Part shown: positions 26,233-37,033 of the stretch, one piece after another
Numbering within the stretch: the first letter of the stretch is position 1
Layout: every line of letters starts with the position of its first letter
Assembly (NCBI GenBank): GCA_037200385.1
Contig: JBBCGL010000001.1
Span: forward strand, 186,001 to 250,000
DNA length: 64,000 nt
Direction of reading: 5' to 3'
From: Rhizomicrobium sp.
GTDB lineage: Bacteria; Pseudomonadota; Alphaproteobacteria; Micropepsales; Micropepsaceae
Made by a program: the position numbers and the translations under genes
The notes under the pieces: model-generated
The model's input: the letters and a program-made list of their open reading frames with translations, nothing else
Told to the model about the DNA's origin: nothing
Database searches by the model: none

Positions 26233-26925
26233 GTGATCGATCTCTACACCGCCGCCACGCCGAATGGCTGGAAAGCCTCCGTCACGCTGGAGGAATGCGA
26301 GCTGCCTTACGAAGTCCACGCCATCGAGATGAGCAAGGGCCAGCAGAAGGAGCCCTGGTTCCTCAAGATCAATCCCAATGGCCGCATCCCGGCCATTGTC
26401 GACCGCGAGTTCGACAACTTCCCGATCTTCGAATCCGGCGCGTTGATGATCTATTGCGCGGAGAAGAGCGGCCGACTCCTGCCCACCGACCTCAAGGGCC
26501 GCAGCCGCGTCATCCAGTGGCTGATGTTCCAGATGGGCGGCATCGGCCCGATGATGGGCCAGGCGAACGTCTTCGGCCGCTACTGGCACGAGGTCTACCA
26601 GCCCGCCATCGACCGCTACCGCAACGAATCGCGCCGCCTGTTCGAGGTGCTCAACACGCAGCTCAAGGACAATGAGTGGCTGGCCGGCGACTTCTCCATC
26701 GCCGATATCGCGAATTTCTGCTGGGTGCGGACCTATTTCTGGTCGGGCGTGAACGTCGAAGGCCTCGATCCCCTGATGAACTGGCTGGAGCGCATCAACG
26801 CCCGTCCGCTGACCCAGGCCGGCCTCAAGATCCCGATCGACCGCTCGAAGCTGATGAGCGAGGACGCCGCCAGCGAAGGCGCCAGGAAGATGGTGGAGAG
26901 CGCCAGGACGATCGTGCAGCGCTAG
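26233..26925 (+). CDS. Glutathione S-transferase, YfcG/Nu-class-like
   Basis: 230 residues. GTG at 26233 is chosen: AAGGAG lies six bases upstream and the protein then begins [21 protein letters not shown], the N-terminus of YfcG-type disulfide reductases with Thr/Asn at the active site. [13 protein letters not shown] and [13 protein letters not shown] are the glutathione-binding segments. The helical domain has [14 protein letters not shown]. The last codon is TAG at 26923-26925, and an IS630-type element begins inside this stop: its TA target supplies the first two bases and the element's own first G completes TAG, so the protein is unchanged. Confidence 0.87.
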   Translation: MIDLYTAATPNGWKASVTLEECELPYEVHAIEMSKGQQKEPWFLKINPNGRIPAIVDREFDNFPIFESGALMIYCAEKSGRLLPTDLKGRSRVIQWLMFQMGGIGPMMGQANVFGRYWHEVYQPAIDRYRNESRRLFEVLNTQLKDNEWLAGDFSIADIANFCWVRTYFWSGVNVEGLDPLMNWLERINARPLTQAGLKIPIDRSKLMSEDAASEGARKMVESARTIVQR

Positions 26926-28100
26926 TGTCCTGATCGAGAAGTTTCTGAGATCATGTCTGAGTGATTCGGAGGGCATGATGGATGGGCAAGCCTGCACCCG
27001 CGATTGAGTTGAGCGCGCCGGAACGGCGAGAGCTTGAGGGATTGGCGCGGCGGCGCAAGACGGGACAGGGACTGGCGCGTCGTGCGCAAATTGTCCTGAT
27101 GGCGGCGGACGGAGTTGAGAACCAAGTCATCGCGGAGCGGCTTGGGGCGAGCCAGAACACGGTGGGATCGTGGCGTCGGCGCTATGCGGCCAAGCGCCTG
27201 GAGGGGCTTTACGACGAGCCGCGTCCGGGCGCACCGCGCCAGATCGGTGACGACGAGATTGCCGAGACGATCCGTCTGACGCTGGAGGCGGCACCGGCGA
27301 ACGCGACCCATTGGAGCTTGCGCTCGATGGCGCGGGCGGTTGGTCATGCGCCCTCGACGATCCACCGCATCTGGCAGGCCTTCGGTCTTCAGCCGCACCG
27401 CAGCGAGACCTTCAAGCTCTCCGGCGACCCGCTGTTTGTGGAGAAGGTTCGCGACATCGTCGGCCTTTATCTCGCTCCGCCGGAGCGGGCGCTGGTTCTG
27501 TGCGTCGACGAGAAGAGCCAAATCCAGGCGCTGGATCGCACGCAACCCTTGCTGCCGATGCGGCCCGGACAAGCCGAGCGGCGCAGTCACGACTATACCC
27601 GCCACGGAACCTTGTCGCTGTTCGCGGCCCTCGATACGGCAAGCGGAACGGTGATCGGCAAATGCTTCGCGCGCCATCGCGGCAGCGAGTTCTTGAAGTT
27701 CCTGCGCGAGATCGAGGCCAATGTCCCGGACGATCTCGACATCCACCTGGTGATGGACAACTACGCCACGCACAAGACGCCGGCGATCCGCCGCTGGCTG
27801 GCCAAGCGTGTGCGCTGGCATGTCCACTTCACGCCCACTTCCGCCTCTTGGATCAATCAGGTCGAACGCTTCTTCGCCGATCTGAGCGAACGCAAAATCC
27901 GCCGTGGCGCCCACCGCTCGACGCGCCAGCTCGAAGCCGCGATCCGCGACTACATCAAATGCGTCAACGACGACCCAAAGCCCTTCCGGTGGACAAAGAC
28001 CGCAGACGACATCCTGGCCTCCATCAAGCGCTTCTGTCTCGCAACCCTGAAGATCGCCAACTACCAAGCCAAAAACGCTAGAACTTCTGAATCAGGACAC
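26925..28100 (+). mobile_element. IS630-family insertion sequence, complete
   Basis: 1176 bp. The ends GTGTCCTGAT..AGAAGTT (26925-26943) and its inverted copy (28082-28100) match at 17 of 19 positions. The element is flanked by TA at 26923-26924 and 28101-28102, the target duplication of the family. One intact DDE transposase lies inside. The site is the stop codon of the GST gene. Confidence 0.9.
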
Positions 28101-28103
28101 TAG
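26982..28103 (+). CDS. IS630 family transposase
   Basis: A 373-residue transposase: an N-terminal helix-turn-helix ([18 protein letters not shown]), a second winged region, then the DDE/D catalytic domain with [15 protein letters not shown] and [12 protein letters not shown]. It appears full length and intact. The reading frame runs through the right inverted repeat, and its stop TAG (28101-28103) is made of the duplicated TA plus the first host base G. The stop is therefore created by the insertion. Confidence 0.93.
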   Translation: MGKPAPAIELSAPERRELEGLARRRKTGQGLARRAQIVLMAADGVENQVIAERLGASQNTVGSWRRRYAAKRLEGLYDEPRPGAPRQIGDDEIAETIRLTLEAAPANATHWSLRSMARAVGHAPSTIHRIWQAFGLQPHRSETFKLSGDPLFVEKVRDIVGLYLAPPERALVLCVDEKSQIQALDRTQPLLPMRPGQAERRSHDYTRHGTLSLFAALDTASGTVIGKCFARHRGSEFLKFLREIEANVPDDLDIHLVMDNYATHKTPAIRRWLAKRVRWHVHFTPTSASWINQVERFFADLSERKIRRGAHRSTRQLEAAIRDYIKCVNDDPKPFRWTKTADDILASIKRFCLATLKIANYQAKNARTSESGH

Positions 28104-28149
28104 AGTCCGTTGCTTTCAAGCCGACGCATGGGCCGGCACCGTCACGCCG

Positions 28150-28668
28150 TCACGGTCGGGCCGCCCACACCAGCCCGCGCCACGATCCGCGGGGGCCCCG
28201 CAGTTCGAAATCGCGTGCCGCGTCGCGCCTCAGGCCGAGCCGCGTCATCACCGCCTGCGACCGCGCATTGTCGGGTGCGGTATAGGCGAGCACCTCCGCC
28301 AGCCCGAGGCGTTCGAAACCGTCCGCCAGCGCGGCGCGGGCCGCTTCGCTGGCATAGCCATGGCCCCAGGCGGATCGCACCAGGCGCCAACCGATCTCGA
28401 AATGCGGCCCCAGCGGATGATCCGCGGCGGACGGCAGGATGCCGGCATAGCCCGCGAAGCCGCCGTCCGGCGTCTCGATCAGCCAGCGGCCGACGCCGTG
28501 CATTTGCCACGCTGCCGCATAACGGTCGAACTTGGCGTCGCTTTCGTCCGTTCCGATCGGTCCGCCCAGATCCCGCATGACCTCGGCGTCCGTGTTCATC
28601 GCGGCGAACGCCGGGCGGTCGGCGTCCCGCCAGCGCCGCAAGCGAAGCCGGGATGTCTGCAGCGTCAT
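28150..28668 (-). CDS. GNAT acetyltransferase, RimJ/RimL type
   Basis: A 172-residue protein beginning TLQTSRLRLRRWRDAD, the typical start of RimJ/RimL-like acetyltransferases. The CoA-binding region is WRLVRSAWGHGYASEAARA, followed by YTAPDNARSQAVMTRLGL. The substrate could be a ribosomal protein N-terminus or a small molecule. Its start overlaps the stop of the DUF1275 gene (ATGA), placing it last in a three-gene overlapping series with TerC. Confidence 0.85.
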   Translation of the reverse strand: MTLQTSRLRLRRWRDADRPAFAAMNTDAEVMRDLGGPIGTDESDAKFDRYAAAWQMHGVGRWLIETPDGGFAGYAGILPSAADHPLGPHFEIGWRLVRSAWGHGYASEAARAALADGFERLGLAEVLAYTAPDNARSQAVMTRLGLRRDAARDFELRGPRGSWRGLVWAARP

Positions 28669-29309
28669 GACGGCGCCTCCTGCGGCAAGAGCGCCGCCGT
28701 CACGGCCAGGATCGCCGCCGCGGCTGTCGCGATCCACAGGCCACCGCTCCCCAGATAGTGCTGCGCCGTTGCCCCCAGCACCGTTCCGGCCAGCAGGCCG
28801 AGCCAGAGCAGGAAATAGGGCAGCCAGTCCAGGCGCGGCCCGCCCAGCAGCGCGGCGGTCACGCGCTGGCCGAGCTTGACCAGCGTGCCGGTCATATAGG
28901 TGAGCCCGATCTGCACTTCGCCGTCGCGCTCGAACACCGCGTTCTCCGCGCCCATCGCCAGCGCCAGCACGAACGCCGCCGACCAGCGCAGCTCGCCGGC
29001 GCCGAGCAGCGCCGCGGCGGCCAGGAGAAGCGTGACGAGGCCCAGCACGGCCGGCCGCCGCCGCGCGCCTGCGAAATGCCCGCACAGCGAACCGGCAATC
29101 ACGCCCAGCACGAAGGCGCCGATCAGCATGGCGGCGATCGGCGCGGCGGCGGTGTGTTCCGCGAGGCCCACGCCCAGCCGCGTGGTGTTGCCGCTCATGA
29201 ACGAGACGAAGAAGCCGCCCAGCATGATGAAGGCCGTGGCGTCGACATAGCCGGCCAGCGTCGACAGGGCGATGGCCAGGCGCCGGGCGTCGCGGTCGTG
29301 GCGGATCAC
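28665..29309 (-). CDS. DUF1275 (YoaK-type) membrane protein
   Basis: A 214-residue inner-membrane protein with six or seven helices. The family signature is visible: STLAGYVDATAFIMLGGFFVSFMSGNTTRLG near the start and GLTYMTGTLVKLGQ later. The function is not known; these proteins are thought to be small transporters. It overlaps both neighbours by four bases (TerC upstream, GNAT downstream). Confidence 0.85.
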   Translation of the reverse strand: MIRHDRDARRLAIALSTLAGYVDATAFIMLGGFFVSFMSGNTTRLGVGLAEHTAAAPIAAMLIGAFVLGVIAGSLCGHFAGARRRPAVLGLVTLLLAAAALLGAGELRWSAAFVLALAMGAENAVFERDGEVQIGLTYMTGTLVKLGQRVTAALLGGPRLDWLPYFLLWLGLLAGTVLGATAQHYLGSGGLWIATAAAAILAVTAALLPQEAPS

Positions 29310-30070
29310 GGCTCGACGCGCCGCCGCGGGTCGCTCTCCCCCGTCCGCTTCTTGCGTCCGCGGCTATGCGCCACGAACTGGTTGAGCATCTCGACAAGGC
29401 CCGAGAACGCCACCGCGAAGTAGAGATAGCCGCGCGGGATATGGAAATGCGCCGCGTCGGCGATCAGCGCCGTGCCGATCAGCAGCAGGAAGCTCAGCGC
29501 CAGCATCTTCACCGTCGGATGGCGCTCGACGAATTCGCCCACCGATTTCGACGCCACCAGCATCACCAGCATCGCGAAGACCACTGCGGCGATCATCACC
29601 GAAAGATGCTCCGCCATGCCGACGGCGGTCACGACCGAATCGATCGAGAACACGATGTCGAACAACGCGATCTGGATCACCGCCGCGAACAGGCTGGAGG
29701 TCCTGCCGCGCGCCGTCTCGTCATAGTCCTCCGTCATCTCGTGGATCTCGCGCGTGCTCTTGGTCAGCAGGAACAGGCCGCCGCCGGCGAACACCAGGTC
29801 CTTCCATGAAAAGCCGACGCCCCAGAGCGTGACCGCGGGCTGCGACAGCGAGATGATCCAGGCGATGGAGGAGAGGAACGCGATGCGCAACCCGAGCGCC
29901 AGGATCAGCCCGATGCGCCGCGCCAGGGGCCGCTGCTCCGGCCGTACCCGGTTCGCCACCAGCGCCAGGAAGATGATGTTGTCGATCCCGAGCACGATCT
30001 CGAGCACCGCCAGCGTCAGCAATGCGATCCAGCCGTCCACCGTGAAGAAAGGCGCAAGCGCGGACATCAT
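29306..30070 (-). CDS. TerC family integral membrane protein
   Basis: 254 residues with about seven membrane helices. The TerC signature VLEIVLGIDNIIFLALV with its acidic residues lies in helix 1, and FDIVFSIDSVVTAVGM in a later helix repeats the pattern. The family is tied to manganese export during membrane insertion of secreted proteins, and in some bacteria to tellurite resistance. The start may be either of two adjacent ATGs (30070 or 30067). Confidence 0.9.
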   Translation of the reverse strand: MMSALAPFFTVDGWIALLTLAVLEIVLGIDNIIFLALVANRVRPEQRPLARRIGLILALGLRIAFLSSIAWIISLSQPAVTLWGVGFSWKDLVFAGGGLFLLTKSTREIHEMTEDYDETARGRTSSLFAAVIQIALFDIVFSIDSVVTAVGMAEHLSVMIAAVVFAMLVMLVASKSVGEFVERHPTVKMLALSFLLLIGTALIADAAHFHIPRGYLYFAVAFSGLVEMLNQFVAHSRGRKKRTGESDPRRRVEP

Positions 30071-30088
30071 GGGAGCTTTTTCCGGGCG

Positions 30089-30712
30089 TCAGAACCAGGC
30101 GGGGATAAGGGCAGGGAATAGATACAGCAAAGTCTCCCGCGCCGCGACCAGACCGATGCCGCCGCCGATGAAGACGTCGGAGAGGAAATGCGCCGTCAGC
30201 AGCGCCCGCGTCAGGCTCAGCCACAGCGCGACGGCGAACCAGAGGACCGCCAGGTGCGGCGCGATGCAACTCGCGATGGTCGCGACACAGAAGATGGTCA
30301 GCGAATGGCCCGAGGGAAAGGAGTTGAAATCGAGCTTGAACTGGAACCACACGAAGCCGAACAGCCCCATCTCCATGTCGTCGCGCGGCCGCCGTCGTCC
30401 GACCACCAGCTTCATGCCATGCAGGATCGCGCTGCCCACGCCCAGGCAGGCGATGAAGGCCAGCGCGTATTGCGCCGCCGCGCGCAGCGCCGTCCACGCC
30501 AGCCCATAGGCGAGGGCGATCTGCGTCAGCGCCAGGACGACCGCCGCCACGACCAGCCAATGCGCCGCCTTGGCCAGATGCGTGGTGGCTTCCAGGAAAT
30601 CCACGAAGCGCTTGCTGCCATAGTCGTAGAGCGCATGCGCCGCCCGCCGGTCGAAGGGCAGGCACGCGGCGCCGAGGACAATGAGGAATACGCCCGCCCA
30701 GAGCAGAACCAT
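30089..30712 (-). CDS. PAP2-family membrane phosphatase
   Basis: A 207-residue, five- to six-helix phosphatase. The three motifs are visible: [11 protein letters not shown] (motif 1), [10 protein letters not shown] (motif 2) and [11 protein letters not shown] (motif 3), with the catalytic His in motifs 2 and 3. It may dephosphorylate undecaprenyl pyrophosphate, phosphatidic acid or lipid A in the periplasm. The ATG at 30712 begins the first helix. It lies just upstream of terC on the same strand. Confidence 0.87.
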   Translation of the reverse strand: MVLLWAGVFLIVLGAACLPFDRRAAHALYDYGSKRFVDFLEATTHLAKAAHWLVVAAVVLALTQIALAYGLAWTALRAAAQYALAFIACLGVGSAILHGMKLVVGRRRPRDDMEMGLFGFVWFQFKLDFNSFPSGHSLTIFCVATIASCIAPHLAVLWFAVALWLSLTRALLTAHFLSDVFIGGGIGLVAARETLLYLFPALIPAWF

Positions 30713-30850
30713 GGCCGCTGCTTGCCGCGACGGGGCGGCGCTGTCAATTCCGTCCCCATTTCGGCGCGGGAACGGCGCCATCTCGGCTGGCAGGCGCCCC
30801 GGCCGCGCGCTACAGTCCCGCCCACTCGCTATCGACCTTGGAGGAACAAA

Positions 30851-32092
<1,242 letters not shown>

Positions 32093-32115
32093 GGCGCTCG
32101 ACCTGACGACGTGCG

Positions 32116-32150
32116 AAGGGGCGGTCGCGGGGCCGCCCCTTTTTTCTTTT
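32116..32150 (+). terminator. Strong rho-independent terminator of the acyl-CoA dehydrogenase gene
   Basis: An AAGGGGCGG/CCGCCCCTT stem with an eight-base loop is followed by TTTTTTCTTTT. It lies about 25 bp past the stop codon. Confidence 0.9.
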
Positions 32151-32175
32151 CACCTCCCCATGCTGGGGAGGAATG

Positions 32176-33720
32176 TTACGCCGCCACCCGCGCAGAGGCC
32201 GTCAGCGCGAACGTCACGCTGACCTGCGTCCCCGCGCCTTCGGTGCTCCGGATCGTCAGCGCCCCGCCATGCTTCTCGGCCAGCGCGCGCACCAGCGCCA
32301 GGCCGAGTCCCGTGCCGGTCTTGGCCTGCATCGGGTCGCGGCAGACCTGCTCGAAGGGCCGGCCCAGCCTGGCGATCTCGCTTTCCGGGATGCCGATGCC
32401 GGTGTCGGTGACGCAGATCCATACGAAGCCGTCCCGTTCGCCCGCCGCGATCCGCACCTGGCCGCCTTGCGGCGTGAACTTGATTGCATTGCTCAGCAGG
32501 TTGATCACGATCTGCTTGACCGCCCGGCGGTCGGCGACGAATCCCGAGATTGCGCTGCCGGCCTCGATGCCGAGCGCGACTCCGGCGGCGAAGGCCCGCT
32601 CCTCGAGCAGCCGCACGACGTCCCGGATCGTCCCTTCGAGGTCGACCCGTTCCATGTTGAGCTCGAACTTGCCGGCTTCGATCTTCGCCATGTCCAGCAT
32701 GTCGGTGATCAGGTCGAGCAGCAGCTGCCCCGAATCGTAGATCAGCAGCGCATAGTCGTCGTAGCGCGCATTGCCCAGCGGCCCGAACGTCGCCATCCGC
32801 ATCAAATCGGCGAAGCCGATGATCGCGTTCAGCGGCGTGCGCAACTCGTGGCTCATATTGGCGAGGAATTCCGACTTCGCCCTGTTCGCCGTCTCGGCGC
32901 GCTCGCGGGCCGCCTTCGCCTCGATCTCCTTCTCGCGCCGCGCCGTGATGTCGCGCGAGACGCTGATCACGTTGCGCGGCTCGCCTGTCGCCGGGTCGAA
33001 CACGGTCCGCAAGGTCGTTTCGAGCCAGACATAATGCCCGTCGCGGTGCAGGATGCGCCAGGTCGCGACCACGATGTCGCCGTCGAGCGGGCGGCAGCTC
33101 ATCTTGCTCGCTTCGTCCGTGTCGTCGGGATGGACGAAGCGTTTGTAGCCGCCGTCTTCTATGTCCGCCATGATGCGGCCGGTCAGGCGCTCCAGCGCGT
33201 TCGAGCAGAACAGCATCTTCGCATCGGTCGAATACAGGATGATGATGTCGCCGGACTCCTCGGTCATCAGGCGGTACATCGCCTTTGCCTTCTCCCGCGC
33301 TTCCTCGGCCCGCACCTGCTCGGTGACGTCGTGGCAGACGCCCAGCAGCACCGCGGTACGGCCGTCCTCGCCGCGCTCGACCTCGCCCTGGGTGTCGATG
33401 ATCTGCGCCTTGCGCCAGGGTTCGCGCGCATGGGTACGGTAGGAGAAGGGCGATCCCGTCTTGATCGCCGTCCTGACGGCCTGCTCGATGGTCTGGCGGT
33501 CGTCCGGCGACATGCGCGAGAACAGGAACTCCATGTCCGGCGCCTGCTTGGCGGGGTCTTCCTCCAGCAGGCGGTACATGCCGGGCGACCAGTAATAGTT
33601 GTTGGTGGTCAGCTCGTAGCGCCAATAGCCGATATTCGCGGCGCGTTCGGCCAGGTCCAGATGCGTGCGGGCGCGCTTGCGCCACGCCTCAAACTTCGCC
33701 CGCGTTTCCTCGTCGAACAT
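32176..33720 (-). CDS. PAS-domain sensor histidine kinase (soluble)
   Basis: 514 residues without membrane segments. Two PAS domains (about 30-150 and 155-275, each ending in a GVCHDVTEQ/SVSRDITAR type PAC motif) lead into a coiled helix, then HisKA with FLANMSHELRTPLN (phospho-His about 291) and HATPase_c with NLLSNAIKFTPQGG (N box), DTGIGIPE (G1) and TGTGLGLALV (G2). No receiver or response regulator is nearby. A perfect CtrA-type box lies about 90 bp upstream, which suggests cell-cycle control. ATG 33720 is chosen over 33792 because the upstream part contains non-homologous sequence. Confidence 0.88.
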   Translation of the reverse strand: MFDEETRAKFEAWRKRARTHLDLAERAANIGYWRYELTTNNYYWSPGMYRLLEEDPAKQAPDMEFLFSRMSPDDRQTIEQAVRTAIKTGSPFSYRTHAREPWRKAQIIDTQGEVERGEDGRTAVLLGVCHDVTEQVRAEEAREKAKAMYRLMTEESGDIIILYSTDAKMLFCSNALERLTGRIMADIEDGGYKRFVHPDDTDEASKMSCRPLDGDIVVATWRILHRDGHYVWLETTLRTVFDPATGEPRNVISVSRDITARREKEIEAKAARERAETANRAKSEFLANMSHELRTPLNAIIGFADLMRMATFGPLGNARYDDYALLIYDSGQLLLDLITDMLDMAKIEAGKFELNMERVDLEGTIRDVVRLLEERAFAAGVALGIEAGSAISGFVADRRAVKQIVINLLSNAIKFTPQGGQVRIAAGERDGFVWICVTDTGIGIPESEIARLGRPFEQVCRDPMQAKTGTGLGLALVRALAEKHGGALTIRSTEGAGTQVSVTFALTASARVAA

Positions 33721-33809
33721 CGATGCCCCAGCCGGCGGCACGGACCGCCCATGGGCGATCCTACGCAGCCGAGCGTTAAGCAACGCTTGCACGCGCCAAG
33801 GTTGCGTTC

Positions 33810-33826
33810 GTTAAACGGCGCTTAAC
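33810..33826. promoter_or_regulatory. CtrA-type binding site
   Basis: GTTAA at 33810-33814 and TTAAC at 33822-33826 are separated by 7 bases, an exact match to the palindromic CtrA consensus TTAA-N7-TTAAC. A further GTTAAG half-site lies at 33775-33780. It is upstream of the histidine kinase and just behind the APH-type kinase gene. Confidence 0.65.
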
Positions 33827-33860
33827 GTCATTGGGAGGGTCGGGGTCGAACCGCAGGGCG

Positions 33861-34949
33861 TCAGCCCACCGCACCGGCGCGCTGGGCATACGTCCAGGCC
33901 CGTTCGGCCAGCGGCCGCACCGCGGCGGCGTTCTGTGCCGCGTTGGCATTGGCCGCCGTGCCGTCGCGCACCCGCCCGACGATGCCCTGCAGGATGCCGG
34001 CGAGGCGGAAGAAATTATACGCCGCATAATAGTCCATGTTCGGCGTCGTGGTCCGCCCGGTGCGCTCGCAATACATCTTCACATATTGCTCCAGCGTCGG
34101 GATGCCGAGCGCCGCGAAATCCGCGCCCATCACCGAACCGGAACTGGTGCCGCGCCCTTCCTGCTGCCACTGCATCAGGTGATAGGTGAAGTCCGCCAGC
34201 GGATCGCCGATCGTCGACAGCTCCCAGTCGATCACCGCCAGCACCTTCGGCTCGGTCGGATGCAGGATCATGTTGTCGAGCCGGTAGTCGCCATGCACCA
34301 CCGACGGGCGGCCTTCCTCCGGCAGGTGTTTGGGCAGCCAGTCGATGAGCTTGTCCATCTCCGCGATCGTCTCGGTCTGCGACATCTGGTACTGCTTGGT
34401 CCAGCGCGAGATCTGCCGCGCGACATAGGCGGTCGGCTTGCCGAAATCCTCCAGCCCGATCTTCACGTAATCGAGGTTGTGCAGCCGCGCGAGCGTCTCG
34501 TTCATCGCGTCGTAGGTCGCCCAGCGCTGTTTCTTGTCCATGTCGGGCAGCACGCCTTCCCACAAGACGCGCCCCTCGACGCAGTCCATGACATAGAACA
34601 TCGTGCCCGTGATGCTCTCGTCCTCGCACAGCAGGTAGGGCTTGGCGACCGGGAAACCGGTGGGATAGAGCGCCGAGATCACCTTGAACTCGCGGTCGAC
34701 GGCATGCGCGCTGGGCAGCAGCTTGCCCGGCGGCTTGCGGCGCATCACATATTTGCGGTTCGGCGTGACGAGCTGATAGGTCGGGTTCGACTGTCCGCCC
34801 TTGAACTGGCGCACCTCCAGCGGCGTCTGGAAGCCTTCGATGCGGTCGGCGAGATAGGCCTCGAGCTTCTTGACGTCGAATGCGTGCGCAGCGCCCACCT
34901 CCTTGGTGCCCGAATAGGTCTCCTGCCGGCTGGCGCCCGCGTCGCTCAT
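33861..34949 (-). CDS. APH-type phosphotransferase family protein (ACAD10/11 kinase-like)
   Basis: A 362-residue kinase-fold protein. N-terminal QFKGGQSNPTYQL forms the glycine-rich ATP loop. The Brenner-type catalytic loop is VVHGDYRLDNMI, and VIDWELSTIGDP holds the metal Asp. These match the phosphotransferase group related to the N-terminal domain of ACAD10/ACAD11, which phosphorylate 4-hydroxyacyl-CoA. An acyl-CoA dehydrogenase is two genes away. ATG 34949 is preferred to 34955 because GGGAG is then at proper spacing. Confidence 0.85.
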   Translation of the reverse strand: MSDAGASRQETYSGTKEVGAAHAFDVKKLEAYLADRIEGFQTPLEVRQFKGGQSNPTYQLVTPNRKYVMRRKPPGKLLPSAHAVDREFKVISALYPTGFPVAKPYLLCEDESITGTMFYVMDCVEGRVLWEGVLPDMDKKQRWATYDAMNETLARLHNLDYVKIGLEDFGKPTAYVARQISRWTKQYQMSQTETIAEMDKLIDWLPKHLPEEGRPSVVHGDYRLDNMILHPTEPKVLAVIDWELSTIGDPLADFTYHLMQWQQEGRGTSSGSVMGADFAALGIPTLEQYVKMYCERTGRTTTPNMDYYAAYNFFRLAGILQGIVGRVRDGTAANANAAQNAAAVRPLAERAWTYAQRAGAVG

Positions 34950-35017
34950 CGCCATACTCCCGTTTCGAATTTCTTGTTGGGGCGCATATTCTATCCCTTG
35001 GCCGCGCCTCGCAAGGC

Positions 35018-35626
35018 TCAAAGGAGCGGCGCCAGGGCTGCGACAACGTCGGCGTTGGACCGCACATGCACCGCCCGCACACCTGCCGCCCGCGCCCCTT
35101 CGACGTTGGCGAGCGCGTCGTCGAAGAACAGGATGCGCCCCGGCGCCACGCCCATCTCCTGCGCGACATGCTCGAACGCCGCGACGTCCGGCTTGCGAAG
35201 TCCGATGGTCGAGGACACGAACACCCGGCGGAACGGCCTCAGCGTATCGGCATATTCCGCGGCCCAGAAAGTCTCATGCGCGGGATTGGTATTGGAGAAG
35301 ACGTAAGACGGGTAGCGCGCACAGATCGCCGCGATCCAATCCGGCACGCCGGGGATGACCCCGCCGAAGATCGCATTCCAGCCGTCGAGGAACTGCGCGT
35401 CGGAAATGTCGATGCCGAGCGAGCCGCGCAGCGCCTGAAAGTACGCCGCATCGCTGATCGCGCCGCGCTCATGCTGCCGATAGGCCTCATCGGGCGTGTA
35501 GCGCCCGGCCAGCAGCGCGGCATCGCGGCCGGCATGCTGGGCCCAGCGTCGCGTGACGCGCGCGAAGTCGACATCGACGATGACATTGCCCAGGTCGAAC
35601 AGCAGGGCCTCGACGGGTTCGCTCAT
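35018..35626 (-). CDS. HAD-family hydrolase
   Basis: A 202-residue HAD phosphatase. Motif [14 protein letters not shown] has Asn in place of the second Asp of DxD, as in YihX-type sugar phosphatases; motif II Ser/Thr lies in VFSNTNP, and the Lys motif III in GLRKPD, with FFDDALANV as motif IV. The start overlaps the purD stop (ATGA at 35623-35626), so it is translated in step with purD. It is followed 68 bp later by the APH-type kinase gene. Confidence 0.87.
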   Translation of the reverse strand: MSEPVEALLFDLGNVIVDVDFARVTRRWAQHAGRDAALLAGRYTPDEAYRQHERGAISDAAYFQALRGSLGIDISDAQFLDGWNAIFGGVIPGVPDWIAAICARYPSYVFSNTNPAHETFWAAEYADTLRPFRRVFVSSTIGLRKPDVAAFEHVAQEMGVAPGRILFFDDALANVEGARAAGVRAVHVRSNADVVAALAPLL

Positions 35627-36891
35627 CGCGCCAGCGCCCGCCAACCGATATCGCGCCGCGAAAAACAGCCGTCCCAGTGGATCATATCCACCGCCGCATA
35701 AGCCCGCGCCTGCGCCTCGGCGACGTCCTTGCCGGTTGCCGTCACGCTGAGCACCCGTCCGCCCGCCGCGACGATCCTGCCGTCGCGCCATTCGGTCCCC
35801 GCATGGAAGATCTGCACGCCGGGCAGCCGCGCCGCCTCATCGAGCCCCGTGATGACCTGGCCTTTCTCGTAAGCGCCCGGATAGCCCTTCGACGCCATCG
35901 CCACCGTCAGCGCGACCTCGTCGCTCCAGCGCAGGTCGACCTCGCGCAGCATCCCGTCCCGCATCGCGAGCAATACGGTCAGAAGATCGCTCTTCAACCG
36001 CGGCATGAGCACCTGGGTTTCCGGATCGCCGAAGCGGCAATTGTATTCGACCAGCCTGGGGCCGTCCGCGGTGATCATCAGCCCCAGATAGAGCACGCCC
36101 TGATAGGAAAGCCCCTTGGCCCGCATCGCCGCGACGGTCGGCCTGATGAAGCGCTCCATCGCGACGGCCTCGAGCGCCGGCGTCAGCACCGGCGCGGGCG
36201 AATAGGCGCCCATCCCGCCGGTGTTCGGTCCCTTGTCGCCGTCGAACACCTGCTTGTGGTCCTGCGCGCCCGCCAGCGGGATCACCGTCTCGCCGTCGCT
36301 GAGCGCGAAGAACGATGCTTCCTCGCCCGCCATGAATTCCTCGACCACGACCGCCGCGCCGCTTGCGCCGAGGCCGCCCTCGAACATGAAGTCGATGGCC
36401 TTGTGCGCGGCATCGCACGTCTGCGCGACGATCACGCCCTTGCCGGCCGCCCACCCATCCGCCTTGATCACCACCGGCAGGCCCAGCGTGTCGGCAAACG
36501 CCTTCGCGCCCGCCGGCTCGGCGAAGCGCTTATACGCCGCCGTCGGGATGCCATATTCGGCGCAAAGGTCCTTCACGAAGCCCTTGGAGCCCTCGAGAAC
36601 GGCCGCAGCCTTGCTCGGCCCCGAAGCCCGGATACCCGCCGCCTCGAACGCGTCCCACAGCCCGCCGACCAGCGGCTGATCGGCCGCGATCATGGCGAAG
36701 TCGATTCCCTTCTCGCGCGCGAAGGCGACCAGGCGGTCGAAATCCATCACCGGAATCGGCACGCATTCCGCGACCGCTTCGATTCCCGCGTTCCCCGGCG
36801 CGCAATAGAGCTTGGTCAGCAGCGGCGAGGCGCTCAGCGCCCAGGCCAGCGCATGTTCCCGGCCACCGGAACCGACGAGAAGGACTTTCAT
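35623..36891 (-). CDS. purD: Phosphoribosylamine-glycine ligase
   Basis: A 422-residue ATP-grasp enzyme joining glycine to phosphoribosylamine in purine synthesis. [15 protein letters not shown] is the N-terminal signature. The ATP-grasp domain has [28 protein letters not shown] and [13 protein letters not shown], all intact. Length is normal. It is divergent from xseA with 142 bp between the starts, a neighbourhood common in alphaproteobacteria. Confidence 0.96.
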   Translation of the reverse strand: MKVLLVGSGGREHALAWALSASPLLTKLYCAPGNAGIEAVAECVPIPVMDFDRLVAFAREKGIDFAMIAADQPLVGGLWDAFEAAGIRASGPSKAAAVLEGSKGFVKDLCAEYGIPTAAYKRFAEPAGAKAFADTLGLPVVIKADGWAAGKGVIVAQTCDAAHKAIDFMFEGGLGASGAAVVVEEFMAGEEASFFALSDGETVIPLAGAQDHKQVFDGDKGPNTGGMGAYSPAPVLTPALEAVAMERFIRPTVAAMRAKGLSYQGVLYLGLMITADGPRLVEYNCRFGDPETQVLMPRLKSDLLTVLLAMRDGMLREVDLRWSDEVALTVAMASKGYPGAYEKGQVITGLDEAARLPGVQIFHAGTEWRDGRIVAAGGRVLSVTATGKDVAEAQARAYAAVDMIHWDGCFSRRDIGWRALAR

Positions 36892-36992
36892 ATTTCGCCT
36901 AGTTAGATGTCCCGGCTGATTGTAAGTTGATAGAGTGACGGCGCCTATGAAAAACCGCGCCGACGATTCGCTCGCACTATTGGAAAAAGGCT

Positions 36993-37020
36993 GTCATGGC
37001 CCGCGTTTGCGGGCCATGAC
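36993..37020. repeat. Solo palindrome, family A
   Basis: GTCATGGCCCGC and GCGGGCCATGAC (12-bp perfect arms) flank a GTTT loop, 13 bases upstream of the xseA ATG. It equals one arm of the family A elements. It could form an RNA hairpin just before the xseA ribosome site. Confidence 0.65.
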
Positions 37021-37033
37021 AAGCGAGGGTTGA

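Noticed and set aside
32173-33825. A plus-strand open frame of about 550 codons
   Set aside because: It is antisense to the histidine kinase, which has complete HisKA/HATPase motifs.
36993-37020. Terminator between purD and xseA
   Set aside because: The palindrome is perfect but has no T-tract on either side, and it lies upstream of both divergent genes.
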